NCBI RefSeq assembly: GCF_000685215.1
Contig: NZ_ARYJ01000016.1
Coordinates: 1-56,161 of the forward strand
Direction: 5' to 3'
Length of the DNA stretch: 56,161 bases
From: Hyphomonas jannaschiana VP2
GTDB lineage: Bacteria > Pseudomonadota > Alphaproteobacteria > Caulobacterales > Hyphomonadaceae
In this document: one piece after another, positions 19,215-30,494 of the stretch
How the letters are laid out: each line of letters begins with the position of its first letter
How positions within the stretch are numbered: the stretch's first letter is position 1
The notes under the pieces: model-generated
Database searches by the model: none
The model's input: only the letters and a program-made list of their open reading frames with translations
Told to the model about the DNA's origin: nothing
Made by a program: the position numbers and the translations under genes

Positions 19215-19748
19215 TCAGCGGCAGGTGGCGGCAGCCTTGTCGATCGCGGCGGCAGAGCCGCTCAGCGAGAAGTGATAGGCGACCTGCGTGTTGCGGGCCG
19301 AGACGGCCTGGACACGTAGCTCAGATCCTTTCTTCAGTGCCGTGACAATGCGGGAATCGTCGGAATCGTCGGCAAAGGCTTCGCGGCCCACGGCGAACAG
19401 CGTCCAGCTGGACCGGCCCACCTGCGCTTTCGGGGCCATGTCTTCACGCAGATTGTAGCCGACTTTCAGGCTCGGCTGGTTGCGGGCCCGGCCGGACTTC
19501 CAGCTGGTGACATAGAACCAGACATCCCCATGGTCGGCATTCTTTGGCGCCTTGTCCGTTGCGGGCGTTGCCGCATAGCAGATGGTTTCGCCGCCCGTCG
19601 TGTCGGTGAAGACCGACCAGTCCTTGTAGCGGCCGACAGCGGCCGGTTCGGCGCTGGCCAGCGGGGCGGCCAGAACGAGGGCGGCGGCCAGAAGCCCCGA
19701 AAGGCGGAGGCCGGAAAGTCGGGAGGAAGGGGTCATGTCTTTATGCAT
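19215..19748 (-). CDS. IalB-family (invasion-associated locus B) periplasmic protein
   Basis: A 177-residue exported protein. A long Sec signal peptide ends at ASA|EPA near residue 33. The domain has the typical GRYKDWSVFTD segment, a Cys (ETICYAATPA), a WFYVTSWK strand and the final ATCR. In Bartonella the related protein is linked with cell invasion, but most free-living alphaproteobacteria carry homologues of unknown role. A second ATG at 19736 is possible. It is convergent with the acyltransferase gene. Confidence 0.8.
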   Translation of the reverse strand: MHKDMTPSSRLSGLRLSGLLAAALVLAAPLASAEPAAVGRYKDWSVFTDTTGGETICYAATPATDKAPKNADHGDVWFYVTSWKSGRARNQPSLKVGYNLREDMAPKAQVGRSSWTLFAVGREAFADDSDDSRIVTALKKGSELRVQAVSARNTQVAYHFSLSGSAAAIDKAAATCR

Positions 19749-19933
19749 CTTCTATACAGCGTCTGGTCCGGATCGGTTTCTGCCGCCAGTGTAGGTGTCA
19801 TAGAGTTAAGGCCAAACTTCGGCAAATTGAATGACACCGGATTCCGGCAACTGAATTTCTGTTTCTTCACCCTGCCACAGGCGGTCTGAGCAGCGGATGA
19901 ACCTCGCAGTTGTGCGCAGTTCAGGAAACCGGC

Positions 19934-20434
19934 TCAGCCCGGCAGCTTGCCGTCGCCCGGCACACCGCCCGGCATGATGGGGCGCGGAGCATAGGCGCCG
20001 AGGGCGAGGTGGCGGTCATACATGACCAGCGCCCCGGCAAGGCTGAGATTGATGCAGAATTTGGTCGGGATCTTCACGACATGGTCACAGCGGGCCAGCG
20101 TCTCCGGTGACAGGCTGCCGCGCTCGGGCCCCAGAATATAGGCGGCCTGCACCGGGTGGCGGAAGGTCGGCAGCATCACCGCCTCGTCGGTCAGCTCCAC
20201 CCCGACCAGCTGGCAGCCGCGCGGCAGCTGCATCTCGTCGATCGTGTCATACTGGTAGTAGGGGATGTGCCCGGCCGTCTTGGATGTGTCGGCGGCATAG
20301 GCCGCCCGCAGGCGGTGTTCGGCGTCGATGGAGAAGAAATAGCTCGCCCCGAACGCATTCGCCGTGCGCATCAGCGCGCCGAGGTTCATGGCCTTGGAGA
20401 TCCGCTCCGACCCGATGGCGAAATAACCGCGCAT
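19934..20434 (-). CDS. TrmH-family (SPOUT) RNA methyltransferase
   Basis: A 166-residue SpoU/TrmH-type 2'-O-methyltransferase. Motif 1 (NLGALMRTANAFGA), motif 2 (AAYILGPERGSLSPE) and motif 3 (CINLSLAGALVMYDR) are all present in order and form the trefoil-knot SAM site. The target RNA is not clear; the short length suits small tRNA methylases. Motif 3 has Cys-Ile-Asn in place of the usual Ser-Leu-Asn. It follows the small membrane-protein gene on the same strand, with a 4-base gap. Confidence 0.9.
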   Translation of the reverse strand: MRGYFAIGSERISKAMNLGALMRTANAFGASYFFSIDAEHRLRAAYAADTSKTAGHIPYYQYDTIDEMQLPRGCQLVGVELTDEAVMLPTFRHPVQAAYILGPERGSLSPETLARCDHVVKIPTKFCINLSLAGALVMYDRHLALGAYAPRPIMPGGVPGDGKLPG

Positions 20435-20438
20435 GGTC

Positions 20439-20759
20439 TCAGAACGCTCCTACGGCGAAGCGCAGCCAGGCAAGTGACAGGAGAATGGCCATGGGCGCTG
20501 TATAGGTCACCCGGCGGGCGAGGCGCAATTGCGTGAGCTGGGCAGGATAGGTCTCGATCAGCCAGGCGAGGTGTTCGCCCGGCGTGTCGGTCTTGCCGGA
20601 GGAAGCAACGGCGTCGCGGTAGGCGGCGTCGCGATAGTCTCCGCCGAACTTGTCCGCCAGCGCCCGGCGCAGCGAGACCGAGATCAGCATCCGCATCTGC
20701 GCTGCCAGCACGAAGGCAAAGCCCGACAGGCCCAGAACGATCCATCCGGCAATCATCAT
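20439..20759 (-). CDS. Small two-helix membrane protein of unknown function
   Basis: A 106-residue protein with two predicted membrane segments: residues about 3-22 (IAGWIVLGLSGFAFVLAAQM) and about 89-106 (PMAILLSLAWLRFAVGAF). The loop between is charged and would lie in the cytosol. I do not recognise the family. The start at 20759 overlaps the stop of the peptidase gene by four bases, so the two are coupled. Confidence 0.65.
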   Translation of the reverse strand: MMIAGWIVLGLSGFAFVLAAQMRMLISVSLRRALADKFGGDYRDAAYRDAVASSGKTDTPGEHLAWLIETYPAQLTQLRLARRVTYTAPMAILLSLAWLRFAVGAF

Positions 20760-21625
20760 GCGAAGGTCGCCACTTCGAACCGGCCTTCGGAATCCATCAG
20801 GCCGCGCTTCAGGCCGCCGGAATTCGAGCCCGCAACCAGCGTACCGTCGGCGCCGACGGCGATCATGCCGCCTTCGCCGCCGAGGTGTTTCACATCGTCC
20901 AGCGCGCCCTGAACGGCATCTTCCAGCTGCGCCCCGCCATAGCGGATGCGGGCGGAGACGTCTGCGGCAGCCGCGGCGCGGATGAAATACTCGCCAAGGC
21001 CGGTGCAGGAGATCGCGCAGCGCTCGTCCGCCCAGGTGCCGGCGCCGATCAGCGGCGTGTCGCCGACGCGGCCCGGCGTCTTGGACTTCACCCCGCCTGT
21101 GGATGTGGCAGCGGCAAGGTCGCCATACTGGTCCAGCACGACCGCGCCGACCGTGCCCATGGCCCGGGCCGGCAGCAGGCAACGCTCCTCCACCGGCTGG
21201 TAATAGGTGTCCGGGTCGCGCACTTCCGGCAGGCCGTATTCGGTGGCCAGTGCCCAGGCGCCTTCGCCCGCGATCAGCACGTGCGGCGTACGCTCCATGA
21301 CGATGCGCGCGGCGGCGATCGGGCTGATGATGCCGGAAAGGGCCGCCACGGCCCCGGCATTGCGGGTGCGCCCGTCCATGATCGCCGCGTCCAGCTCGTA
21401 ACGTCCGTCGGTATTGGGCGCAGCGCCCTTGCCGGCCAGGTGCAGGCCGGATTCTTCCAGCGCTGCGACCATGGCTTCCACCACGTCCAGCGCGGCCACA
21501 CCGGCCGCCAGCCGCTTGCCGCCTTCGCGCAGCAGGTCAGCCATGTGCGCTTCCTCGCGTGAATAGTCGCGTCCGAAGACAGGTCCGGCGCCGCCATGAA
21601 GGGCAATGGCCCATTTCCTCGCCAT
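20756..21625 (-). CDS. iaaA: Isoaspartyl peptidase / L-asparaginase (Ntn hydrolase)
   Basis: A 289-residue Ntn hydrolase of the plant-type asparaginase family, which cuts isoaspartyl dipeptides and L-asparagine. It should self-cleave before the Thr of MGTVGAVVLD, giving a new N-terminal nucleophile. GGVKSKTPGRVGDTPLIGAGT and the TGLGE segment complete the active site. ATG 21625 is chosen over an upstream GTG at 21637 because the segment MARKWAIALHGGAG is the canonical start. It overlaps the small membrane-protein gene by four bases. Confidence 0.93.
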   Translation of the reverse strand: MARKWAIALHGGAGPVFGRDYSREEAHMADLLREGGKRLAAGVAALDVVEAMVAALEESGLHLAGKGAAPNTDGRYELDAAIMDGRTRNAGAVAALSGIISPIAAARIVMERTPHVLIAGEGAWALATEYGLPEVRDPDTYYQPVEERCLLPARAMGTVGAVVLDQYGDLAAATSTGGVKSKTPGRVGDTPLIGAGTWADERCAISCTGLGEYFIRAAAAADVSARIRYGGAQLEDAVQGALDDVKHLGGEGGMIAVGADGTLVAGSNSGGLKRGLMDSEGRFEVATFA

Positions 21626-21721
21626 AGCTGGTAACACTCCCTTACGTCAGGCTTGGATTATGAAGGCCACACCGCTACCGTCTGGCGCAGCAAACAACAA
21701 GACAGGAAGGGAAGCGCGCTC

Positions 21722-22714
21722 ATGAAAGCTGTGCTGTCGAAAGAAGTCGGCGGACCGGAAACTCTGGTCCTCGAAGAGATCGCCTCGCCGGAATACGGCA
21801 AGAACCAGGTTCTGGTGCGGGTGAAGGCGTGCGGGGTGAATTTCCCGGACTCGCTGATGATCAAGGACATGTACCAGTTCAAGCCGCCGCGCCCGTTCAG
21901 CCCGGGCGGCGAAGTGGCCGGTTTTGTCGAAGCAGTCGGGGAGGGCGTCACCCATGTGAAGCCCGGCGACCGCGTGCTGGCGTCCATCGGCAATGGCGGT
22001 ATGGCGGAACTGGCCGTCGCTGCGGCCCATTCCGTGATGCCCATCCCGGACGACATGCCGTTCGCAGAGGCAGCCGCCTTCATGATGACCTATGGCACGT
22101 CCTATTATGCCCTGAAGGACCGGGCCGACCCGAAAAAAGGCGAGAAGCTGCTCGTCCTCGGCGCGGCTGGCGGTGTCGGCATCGCGGCCGTGGAGCTTGG
22201 CAAGGCGATGGGCCTCGAAGTCATCGCGGCCTGTTCCAGCCAGGAAAAGGTGGATTTCTGCCTCGGCAAGGGCGCCGACAAGGGCCTTGTCTATGCCCGC
22301 GAGCTCGACAAGGACGGCATGAAAGCCTTCTCGAACGACATCAAGGAAATCTCCGGCGGCGGCGTGGACATCATCTATGACGGTGTCGGGGGCAATTATG
22401 CCGAACCGGCGCTGCGCGCGATGAACTGGGAAGGCCGCTTCCTCGTGATCGGCTTCCCGGCCGGTATCCCGAAGATCCCGCTGAACCTGACCCTGCTGAA
22501 AAGCTGTGACATCCGCGGCGTGTTCTGGGGGGCCGCCGTGGCGCGCGATCCCAAGGCCCATGCGCAGAACGTCAAGGAACTGTTCGAGCTTTACACCGCC
22601 GGCAAGATCCGCCCGCACGTCTCCAACACCTACCCGCTGGAGAAGTCGGCCGATGCCATCCTTGAACTGACGGAACGCCGGGCCCAGGGCAAGGTCGTCA
22701 TCGTCATCGATTGA
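21722..22714 (+). CDS. NADPH:quinone oxidoreductase (MDR/zeta-crystallin-like)
   Basis: A 330-residue zinc-independent medium-chain reductase. The GroES-like domain has the segment RVKACGVNFPD, then the Rossmann motif GAAGGVGIAAVELGKAMG. No structural-zinc Cys cluster is seen, which fits the quinone-reductase group. It would reduce quinones or enones with NADPH. The start at 21722 gives the canonical MKAVL opening. It overlaps the DUF2199 gene at TGATG. Confidence 0.93.
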   Translation: MKAVLSKEVGGPETLVLEEIASPEYGKNQVLVRVKACGVNFPDSLMIKDMYQFKPPRPFSPGGEVAGFVEAVGEGVTHVKPGDRVLASIGNGGMAELAVAAAHSVMPIPDDMPFAEAAAFMMTYGTSYYALKDRADPKKGEKLLVLGAAGGVGIAAVELGKAMGLEVIAACSSQEKVDFCLGKGADKGLVYARELDKDGMKAFSNDIKEISGGGVDIIYDGVGGNYAEPALRAMNWEGRFLVIGFPAGIPKIPLNLTLLKSCDIRGVFWGAAVARDPKAHAQNVKELFELYTAGKIRPHVSNTYPLEKSADAILELTERRAQGKVVIVID

Positions 22715-23322
22715 TGTCAGCTGAAGCGCAGCTGCGCGCAATGGTCGAACAGCCGTGGCGCTGTTCGAATTGCGAGCAGCTGCACCACGGCTTGTTCGAT
22801 CTGGCTTGCTTTGCTCCGGACTATTGGAAGGAGGAAGAGGTCTATGAGCCGAACGCGTCTCTTCGATTGGACGGCGATTTCCTCTCCGAAGACTTTTGTG
22901 TCTTGGGCGGAGAGTATTTTTTCGTCAGATGCGTTGCCCTGATACCCGTCGTCGGAATGAAGGAGACATTCGGCTTCGGTGTCTGGTCGTCATTATCCCG
23001 TACGAATTTTGAGAAGTATATCGAGAAGTTCGATACCGGGTTTGATGTTGATCAGGGACCTTGGTTCGGCTGGTTGTCGAACCGCCTGAAAAATTATCCC
23101 GACACTTTGGCACTGCCATGCGACGTGTATCCGCAACCAAAACGTAAACGACCGCACCTGGTCGTTACGGGCTATGAGCACCCCCTCGCGCTCGATATTC
23201 GCGACGGTATGGCGCCGGAAAAGCTACTCGAAATTTACGAAGCCAACGGGCATTGCCCTGAACGGCCTGCAGAAAAGCCAAGCAGTCATGGCTGGAGAGG
23301 TTTATTCGGATTGCGGAAGTGA
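22714..23322 (+). CDS. DUF2199-domain protein
   Basis: A 202-residue cytosolic protein of the DUF2199 family. The N-terminal Cys pair (WRCSNCEQLHHGL) and the phrase DFCVLGGEYFFVRCVALIPV are typical, as is GVWSSLSRTNFEKY. The function of the family is unknown. It is AT-richer than both neighbours and may be a recent arrival. The ATG at 22714 overlaps the preceding stop. It ends 15 bases before pip. Confidence 0.82.
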   Translation: MSAEAQLRAMVEQPWRCSNCEQLHHGLFDLACFAPDYWKEEEVYEPNASLRLDGDFLSEDFCVLGGEYFFVRCVALIPVVGMKETFGFGVWSSLSRTNFEKYIEKFDTGFDVDQGPWFGWLSNRLKNYPDTLALPCDVYPQPKRKRPHLVVTGYEHPLALDIRDGMAPEKLLEIYEANGHCPERPAEKPSSHGWRGLFGLRK

Positions 23323-24294
<972 letters not shown>

Positions 24295-24321
24295 CGCTGC
24301 CGCCAGCTGAGGCCCAAATGA

Positions 24322-24351
24322 AAAGCCCGCCGGATCGCTCCGGCGGGCTTT
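24322..24351. terminator. Bidirectional Rho-independent terminator
   Basis: A 13-bp stem with arms AAAGCCCGCCGGA at 24322-24334 and its exact inverse at 24339-24351, with a 4-base loop. It has T-runs on both strands and lies between the convergent pip and dnaK genes, so it can end both transcripts. Confidence 0.92.
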
Positions 24352-24373
24352 GTCTTTTCCGTTTTGGAACGGA

Positions 24374-26278
<1,905 letters not shown>

Positions 26279-26418
26279 ACTAAGTCTCTCTCTCCTTTAG
26301 CCGCCACCTGCCCCGTTCGCGCGGTCTGCTCAGCAGCCCCGCAAGGCAGATAGCTCTGCAAGTGACGTTTTGAGTAGGCGAATGGAGGGGTTGAACCTGT
26401 TCGCCCGTTCGGTCTGGG

Positions 26419-26446
26419 ATATGGGGAAATTTCAACGCGTCACAAG
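26419..26446 (-). promoter_or_regulatory. Sigma-32-type heat-shock promoter of dnaK
   Basis: On the minus strand: CTTGTGA (26446-26440), a 13-bp spacer, then CCCCATAT (26426-26419). The -10 matches the sigma-32 consensus fully and the -35 has its conserved CTTG. It points at dnaK, giving a leader of about 130 bases. I see no CIRCE element in the 360-base gap. Confidence 0.8.
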
Positions 26447-26525
26447 AGGCCTGCGACGCCTTTTCCATGTCTGGCTGTGCTTTGCGGCCATAGATCGCGC
26501 CTATATCCGCGTCTTGCAGGATTTA

Positions 26526-26544
26526 TTTGAGAATCGTTCGCATT
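26526..26544 (+). promoter_or_regulatory. Possible Fur-box-like site
   Basis: The 19-bp sequence TTTGAGAATCGTTCGCATT matches the classical Fur-box form AATGAGAATCATTCTCATT at 15 of 19 positions. It lies about 100 bases upstream of the DUF2061 gene. Alphaproteobacterial iron regulators can differ from this consensus, so this is tentative. Confidence 0.35.
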
Positions 26545-26640
26545 TAGGCCAGATTGGCAGGAAGAACAGACCGTCTTCATGGTCTTTATATGGTCTGTTC
26601 ATGGTGTTCTTCATGGTCTGGAGCGGGAGTTATCCAACAC

Positions 26641-26865
26641 ATGCCGACGCATGCATTCAAGACGCTGACCTACAGCCTCATGCACTTGTCCGTGGCGATG
26701 ACGGTGGCCTTCATCCTGACCGGCAGCTGGCACGCCGCGCTCGCCATCGGCCTGATCGAGCCGCTGGTCCAGACGGCCGCCTACACGCTGCACGAACGCG
26801 CCTGGGCGCGGGCCAAATTCCCAAATGTCTCAAAGCGTTCATGTGCGGTGCCGGGCGAAGCGTGA
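26641..26865 (+). CDS. DUF2061 small membrane protein
   Basis: A 74-residue protein of the DUF2061 family. It has the typical opening MPTHAFKTLTYSLMHLSVAMTV and two hydrophobic segments, residues about 11-31 and 32-48, with the signature TLHERAW. The function is unknown. The start at 26641 is chosen over the longer frame because the family begins here. It lies 22 bases before the PP2C-like gene. Confidence 0.8.
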   Translation: MPTHAFKTLTYSLMHLSVAMTVAFILTGSWHAALAIGLIEPLVQTAAYTLHERAWARAKFPNVSKRSCAVPGEA

Positions 26866-26887
26866 TACGCTCCTAGATTGAGGGCGC

Positions 26888-27730
26888 ATGACAAAAGGCG
26901 GGGCGATGCGGCTGGATGTCGTCAGCACGGTGAATGATCCCGGTGTACCGGGCAAAACAGGCGATGACCGGGCAGGCTTCGATGCAGCCGCCGGCACGGC
27001 CTGGGTGCTGGATGGCGCAACCGATGTGACCGATCTGCGCCCGTTCCCGGCCTGCGAAAGTGGCGCGGCCTGGATTGCTGAGGCGCTGTCAGACCGGCTG
27101 ATGCAGGCGCCTCAGAGCGGCGAAGCGCCGGAGACCTATTTTGCCTCCGTCCTCGCCGATGTGCGCCAGCGCGCCGAGGCTGAAAGCCAGATTCCTTTGG
27201 ATAAATTGCCGGGCGAAGCCCTGCCGATCGCCTCCGGAATCTGGATGTGGTTGCAGGGTGAAGAGGCGGTGTTCGTCTTCATGGGCGACTGCATGGCGCT
27301 GATCCGGTCCGGGGCAGGCGTGCGCCTGATCGGTCATGCGGAAAAGGCTGAGGACGAGACCGCCGCCGCGCGCCGCGTCATGGCCCTGACACAGGAAGAG
27401 CGCATGGGCTGGCTCCGCCAGAGCCGTCGGTTATCGAACGAAGTCGGAAGCGCCTTCGGTCTCGGACCGGCGGTCGCGGCCAATCTTCATGTTGAGCGTG
27501 CGACGCTGAAACCGGGCGACGAGGTCTGCCTGATGAGCGACGGCCTCTACCGGCTCATTTCGCCCTACGCGACGCATGACCTCGACAGCCTGATGGCGGA
27601 CCTGTCGGAGAAAGGCCTGCTCGCGCTGGTGCGCATGCTGCGCGATTTCGAAAACGCTCCCGAAGGCGACATCCCGCGGATCAAGCGCAGGGATGACGCC
27701 TCAGCGGTTTACCTGAAAATCGAAGCCTAG
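26888..27730 (+). CDS. PP2C-type protein phosphatase
   Basis: A 280-residue protein of the PPM/PP2C family. Metal-binding aspartates are visible in TGDDRAG, VLDGATD, MGDC and LMSDGLYR, and in the late RRDDAS. It would remove phosphate from Ser/Thr (or a small molecule) with Mn or Mg. An inner ATG at 26906 is equally plausible as start. Partner kinase and target are unknown. It ends against grpE, convergent, overlapping by four bases (27727-27730). Confidence 0.85.
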   Translation: MTKGGAMRLDVVSTVNDPGVPGKTGDDRAGFDAAAGTAWVLDGATDVTDLRPFPACESGAAWIAEALSDRLMQAPQSGEAPETYFASVLADVRQRAEAESQIPLDKLPGEALPIASGIWMWLQGEEAVFVFMGDCMALIRSGAGVRLIGHAEKAEDETAAARRVMALTQEERMGWLRQSRRLSNEVGSAFGLGPAVAANLHVERATLKPGDEVCLMSDGLYRLISPYATHDLDSLMADLSEKGLLALVRMLRDFENAPEGDIPRIKRRDDASAVYLKIEA

Positions 27731-28287
27731 TTCGTCGAGCCTGCGCTGACGGCGACCATGGCGGCGCGGAGGACGCGATCGCCGATCTTCCAGCCGGTCT
27801 GGAAAACGTCATGGATCGTGCCGGGCGCCTGCGGGGAGGGGACATTCGCCACCGCCTGGTGCAGGTTCGGGTCGAAGGCATCGCCAGGCAAGGCTGCGAT
27901 CACGGTCACGCCGTTGCGGGAGAGCGCCGTGTGCAGCTCTTTCTCCGTCATCTCGATGCCGCCGAGCAAATTCTTGCCGGCTTCCGAAAGGGCATCGCGG
28001 TCGCCGTCCGGCAGGGCAGCCAGCGCGCGGGCGAGGTTGTCGGAGACGCTGAGAAGGTCGGCAGCGAATTTCTCGATGGCGTAGACGCGCGCATCGGCGA
28101 CCTCTTTCTGGGCCCGCTTGCGGGTGTTTTCGAGGTCCGCCAGCGTGCGCAGCAGCTGGCCGCGCATCTCTTCCTTTTCCGCTTCAAGGCGGAGAATCGT
28201 ATCTTCCGGCGTCGCCTCTTCCGGGGCGGCGTTTTCAGGCGTTTCGACAGATTCTGTGTCTTCAGTCTTCGCTTCGTCGCTCATCAT
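27727..28287 (-). CDS. grpE: Nucleotide exchange factor GrpE
   Basis: A 186-residue GrpE, which releases ADP from DnaK. The acidic, disordered N-terminus is followed by a long coiled-coil helix (LEAEKEEMRGQLLRTLADLENTRKRAQKE) and the beta domain (GVTVIAALPGDAFDPNLHQAV). Two Met codons (ATGATG) overlap the hrcA stop, so translation is coupled. It shares the stop region with the convergent PP2C-like gene. Confidence 0.97.
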   Translation of the reverse strand: MMSDEAKTEDTESVETPENAAPEEATPEDTILRLEAEKEEMRGQLLRTLADLENTRKRAQKEVADARVYAIEKFAADLLSVSDNLARALAALPDGDRDALSEAGKNLLGGIEMTEKELHTALSRNGVTVIAALPGDAFDPNLHQAVANVPSPQAPGTIHDVFQTGWKIGDRVLRAAMVAVSAGSTN

Positions 28288-29372
28288 TTTCCGTCCTTGG
28301 CGCGGCGGCGGGAGAGGATCTCGCCCACGACCTTCGCTGTATAGTCTACCATCGGGATCACCCGTGCATAATTCAGCCGCGTCGGCCCAATCACGCCAAG
28401 GGCGCCGATAACCTGTTTTCCGCCACCCATATAGGGCGCCACAATCACACTTGAACCTGATAGCGGGAAAAGCTGGTTTTCGGAGCCGATGAAGAGTCGC
28501 ACCCCGCCGGCTTCCTGTGTCGTGTCGAGAATATCGAGCACGTTCTGCTGGCGCTCCAGTTCATTGAACAGCTGGCGCACCCGGTCGAGGTCCTCCGCCG
28601 CCTTGGCGTCTTCCAGCAGGTTCGCCCGGCCCCGCACGATCAGCGAGCGGCCGCGTCCGGGGGTTTCGCCGCTCCATTGGGCCAGGCCCTGTTCGACGAG
28701 ACCTGCGGCGGTCACGTCCAGCTGCGCCCGGCGTGAGCTCAGCTCTTCGCGCACATCCTGCGCCGCCTCCGAAAGGGTGCGGCCCTTCATGCGGGTGGAG
28801 AGGTAGTTGCCGGCTTCGATCAGGGCGGTTGAGGGCAGGCCCTCCGGCACTTGTATGAAGCGGTTTTCGACATCGCCATCCTCGGTCAGCAGGATGCAGA
28901 TCGCATCGCGCGGGCCTAGCGGCAGGAATTCGACATGGCGCACGGCGGCGTCGCGTTTTGGAGAGGAAACGAGCCCTGCGCCGCCTGCGAGGCCGGAGAG
29001 AATGTCGGAAGCTTCGGACAGGACGTTTTCAAAGTCTGCCCCGGCCGATTTCAGGCGGTCGTCGATGGTCTGGCGGTCGGCCCGGGCAGGCTCTCCGATT
29101 TCGAGGAAACCATCCACAAACAGGCGCAGGCCCATATGGGTCGGCGCGCGCCCGGCGGAGATGTGCGGCGCGTCCAGCAGGCCGAGATCCGTCAGGTCCG
29201 CCATGACGTTCCGGATCGAGGCCGGGGAGAGGGCAATGCTGCCCTTGGACAGGGTGCGCGAGCCGACAGGCTCCCCCGTCGCCAGATAGCCCTCGACGAT
29301 CTCGCGGAAAATATCCCGCGAGCGCTGGTCGAGGCGCTGCATCAGCGATTGGGTGTCGGCAAGCGGTTGCAT
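28284..29372 (-). CDS. hrcA: Heat-inducible transcription repressor HrcA
   Basis: A 362-residue repressor that binds CIRCE elements. The N-terminal winged helix has RSRDIFREIVEGYLATGEPVGSRTLS, and the C-terminal domain has the typical FIGSENQ and LGVIGPTRLNYARVIPMVDYTA. I see no CIRCE in this window, so its targets (usually groESL) lie elsewhere. The start at 29372 is chosen over 29408, which would overlap the upstream SdpI gene's end region. It overlaps grpE. Confidence 0.96.
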   Translation of the reverse strand: MQPLADTQSLMQRLDQRSRDIFREIVEGYLATGEPVGSRTLSKGSIALSPASIRNVMADLTDLGLLDAPHISAGRAPTHMGLRLFVDGFLEIGEPARADRQTIDDRLKSAGADFENVLSEASDILSGLAGGAGLVSSPKRDAAVRHVEFLPLGPRDAICILLTEDGDVENRFIQVPEGLPSTALIEAGNYLSTRMKGRTLSEAAQDVREELSSRRAQLDVTAAGLVEQGLAQWSGETPGRGRSLIVRGRANLLEDAKAAEDLDRVRQLFNELERQQNVLDILDTTQEAGGVRLFIGSENQLFPLSGSSVIVAPYMGGGKQVIGALGVIGPTRLNYARVIPMVDYTAKVVGEILSRRRAKDGK

Positions 29373-29414
29373 ACCAAAATGGATAGGGGGCCGGTGGCCT
29401 GCATTCAATAGGCC

Positions 29415-30128
29415 TCACACCGTGAGGTTGGTGCCATGTTCCCGGTCGGACGCATTGCGCCAGGCAAAATAGGAATAGATCACGGAGATGATCGCCGCGA
29501 GCCCGGCCCAGCCGGTCAGCTGGACGGCCAGCAGGATACCGTTGAAGATGAAGGCGCCGACAAGGCCCAGCGCGCCCGCGATCATGAACAATGGGCCGGC
29601 GAGCCGGTGCGTCTTTTCCCATGCCGTATCCGAGGACAGCGTCCACGGTGTGCGGATACCGAAGAAAAAGCTGGACCGTGTCTTGGGCAGGTAGTTGCCG
29701 ACGATAATGAACATGATTGAAGCGCCGGCGATGACCCAGCGCACCATCTGGCCGGAGCCTTCCGCGGCCTCTCCGGTCCGGATCATCTGCAGGGCGACGC
29801 CGCCATGAATACAGGTCAGCAGCACCATGACCGCCAGCCAGATCGCGACATAGCCGCGCCGGCCTTTCTCGATATTCCCCTTGCGCGGATCGATTGAGGG
29901 CACAGCGGCCAGAAGCAGGCCGACGCCCAGCGTGATCGCCGGCATGGTCCAGAGATAACGGATGGCCCCGGTGCGATCTGTCCAGCGGTCGGGTGCGCCT
30001 GTCGGGCCCCAGTGGACCGGAAACTCCCCGTTCGTGGGCAATGCCTGCGTGGCGGCCAGTGAGATCGCGGCCCCGGCAATGGTGGCGCCCAGGGTGATCA
30101 GAAGACCGTTGCGGATAAAGGGTTTCAT
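29415..30128 (-). CDS. SdpI-family membrane protein
   Basis: A 237-residue membrane protein with an N-terminal DUF1648 domain (ALPTNGEFPVHWGPTGAPDRW) and C-terminal SdpI domain (GNYLPKTRSSFFFGIRTPWTL, then TAWEKTHRLAG). About six membrane helices are visible. In Bacillus SdpI protects against the SdpC toxin and senses it, but most family members occur without sdpC, as here. The start overlaps the stop of the ArsR-type gene by four bases, so they form a unit. Confidence 0.88.
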   Translation of the reverse strand: MKPFIRNGLLITLGATIAGAAISLAATQALPTNGEFPVHWGPTGAPDRWTDRTGAIRYLWTMPAITLGVGLLLAAVPSIDPRKGNIEKGRRGYVAIWLAVMVLLTCIHGGVALQMIRTGEAAEGSGQMVRWVIAGASIMFIIVGNYLPKTRSSFFFGIRTPWTLSSDTAWEKTHRLAGPLFMIAGALGLVGAFIFNGILLAVQLTGWAGLAAIISVIYSYFAWRNASDREHGTNLTV

Positions 30129-30421
30129 TCGGCTGCCTCCTTGAGGGGGTCGTCACCGTCGTCCCGGCCGATCAGGCCGAGCAGGGCGGTGGCAGCGTCT
30201 TCCAGGACGCTTGTGTTGATGCGGTAGAGGATCTGGTTGCCCTGCCGCTCGGCGGTCACCAGTTCGGCGTCTTTCAGGACGGCCAGGTGCCGGCTCATGG
30301 TCGGCCAGCTGGTGTCGAACTCTGCGGCGAGGTCACCGGCCAGCTGAGGCCCCTTGCGCAGGAGCGCCAGGATCTGCCGGCGGGCAGGGTGGGACAGGGC
30401 CTTGAAGACGGCGTTTTGCAT
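30125..30421 (-). CDS. ArsR-family repressor (SdpR-like)
   Basis: A 98-residue ArsR-type winged-helix protein. The recognition region is TSWPTMSRHLAVLKDAELV, as in the SdpR group, and the metal-binding Cys of classic ArsR is absent. It would repress its own operon with SdpI, which sequesters it in the Bacillus model. It overlaps the SdpI gene by four bases. The palindrome at 30425-30436 just before the start is a likely operator. Confidence 0.9.
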   Translation of the reverse strand: MQNAVFKALSHPARRQILALLRKGPQLAGDLAAEFDTSWPTMSRHLAVLKDAELVTAERQGNQILYRINTSVLEDAATALLGLIGRDDGDDPLKEAAE

Positions 30422-30424
30422 TTC

Positions 30425-30447
30425 TGCTAATTAGCAAAACTGCTAAA
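30425..30447 (-). promoter_or_regulatory. Candidate operator of the ArsR/SdpR-like gene
   Basis: The perfect 12-bp palindrome TGCTAATTAGCA at 30425-30436 lies four bases before the start codon, with another half site TGCTAAA at 30441-30447. Its position suits autorepression. Confidence 0.6.
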
Positions 30448-30494
30448 TATAGTCCAGCATCAATTTCGGCGTCACGGAGCCCGGGCGCGCGGGG

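Noticed and set aside
21647..22741. A 364-codon frame opposite the quinone oxidoreductase gene
   Set aside because: Antisense shadow of a clear enzyme gene.
26279..26640. A CIRCE operator before dnaK
   Set aside because: No TTAGCACTC with inverted partner was found by eye; the sigma-32-like promoter explains the region better.
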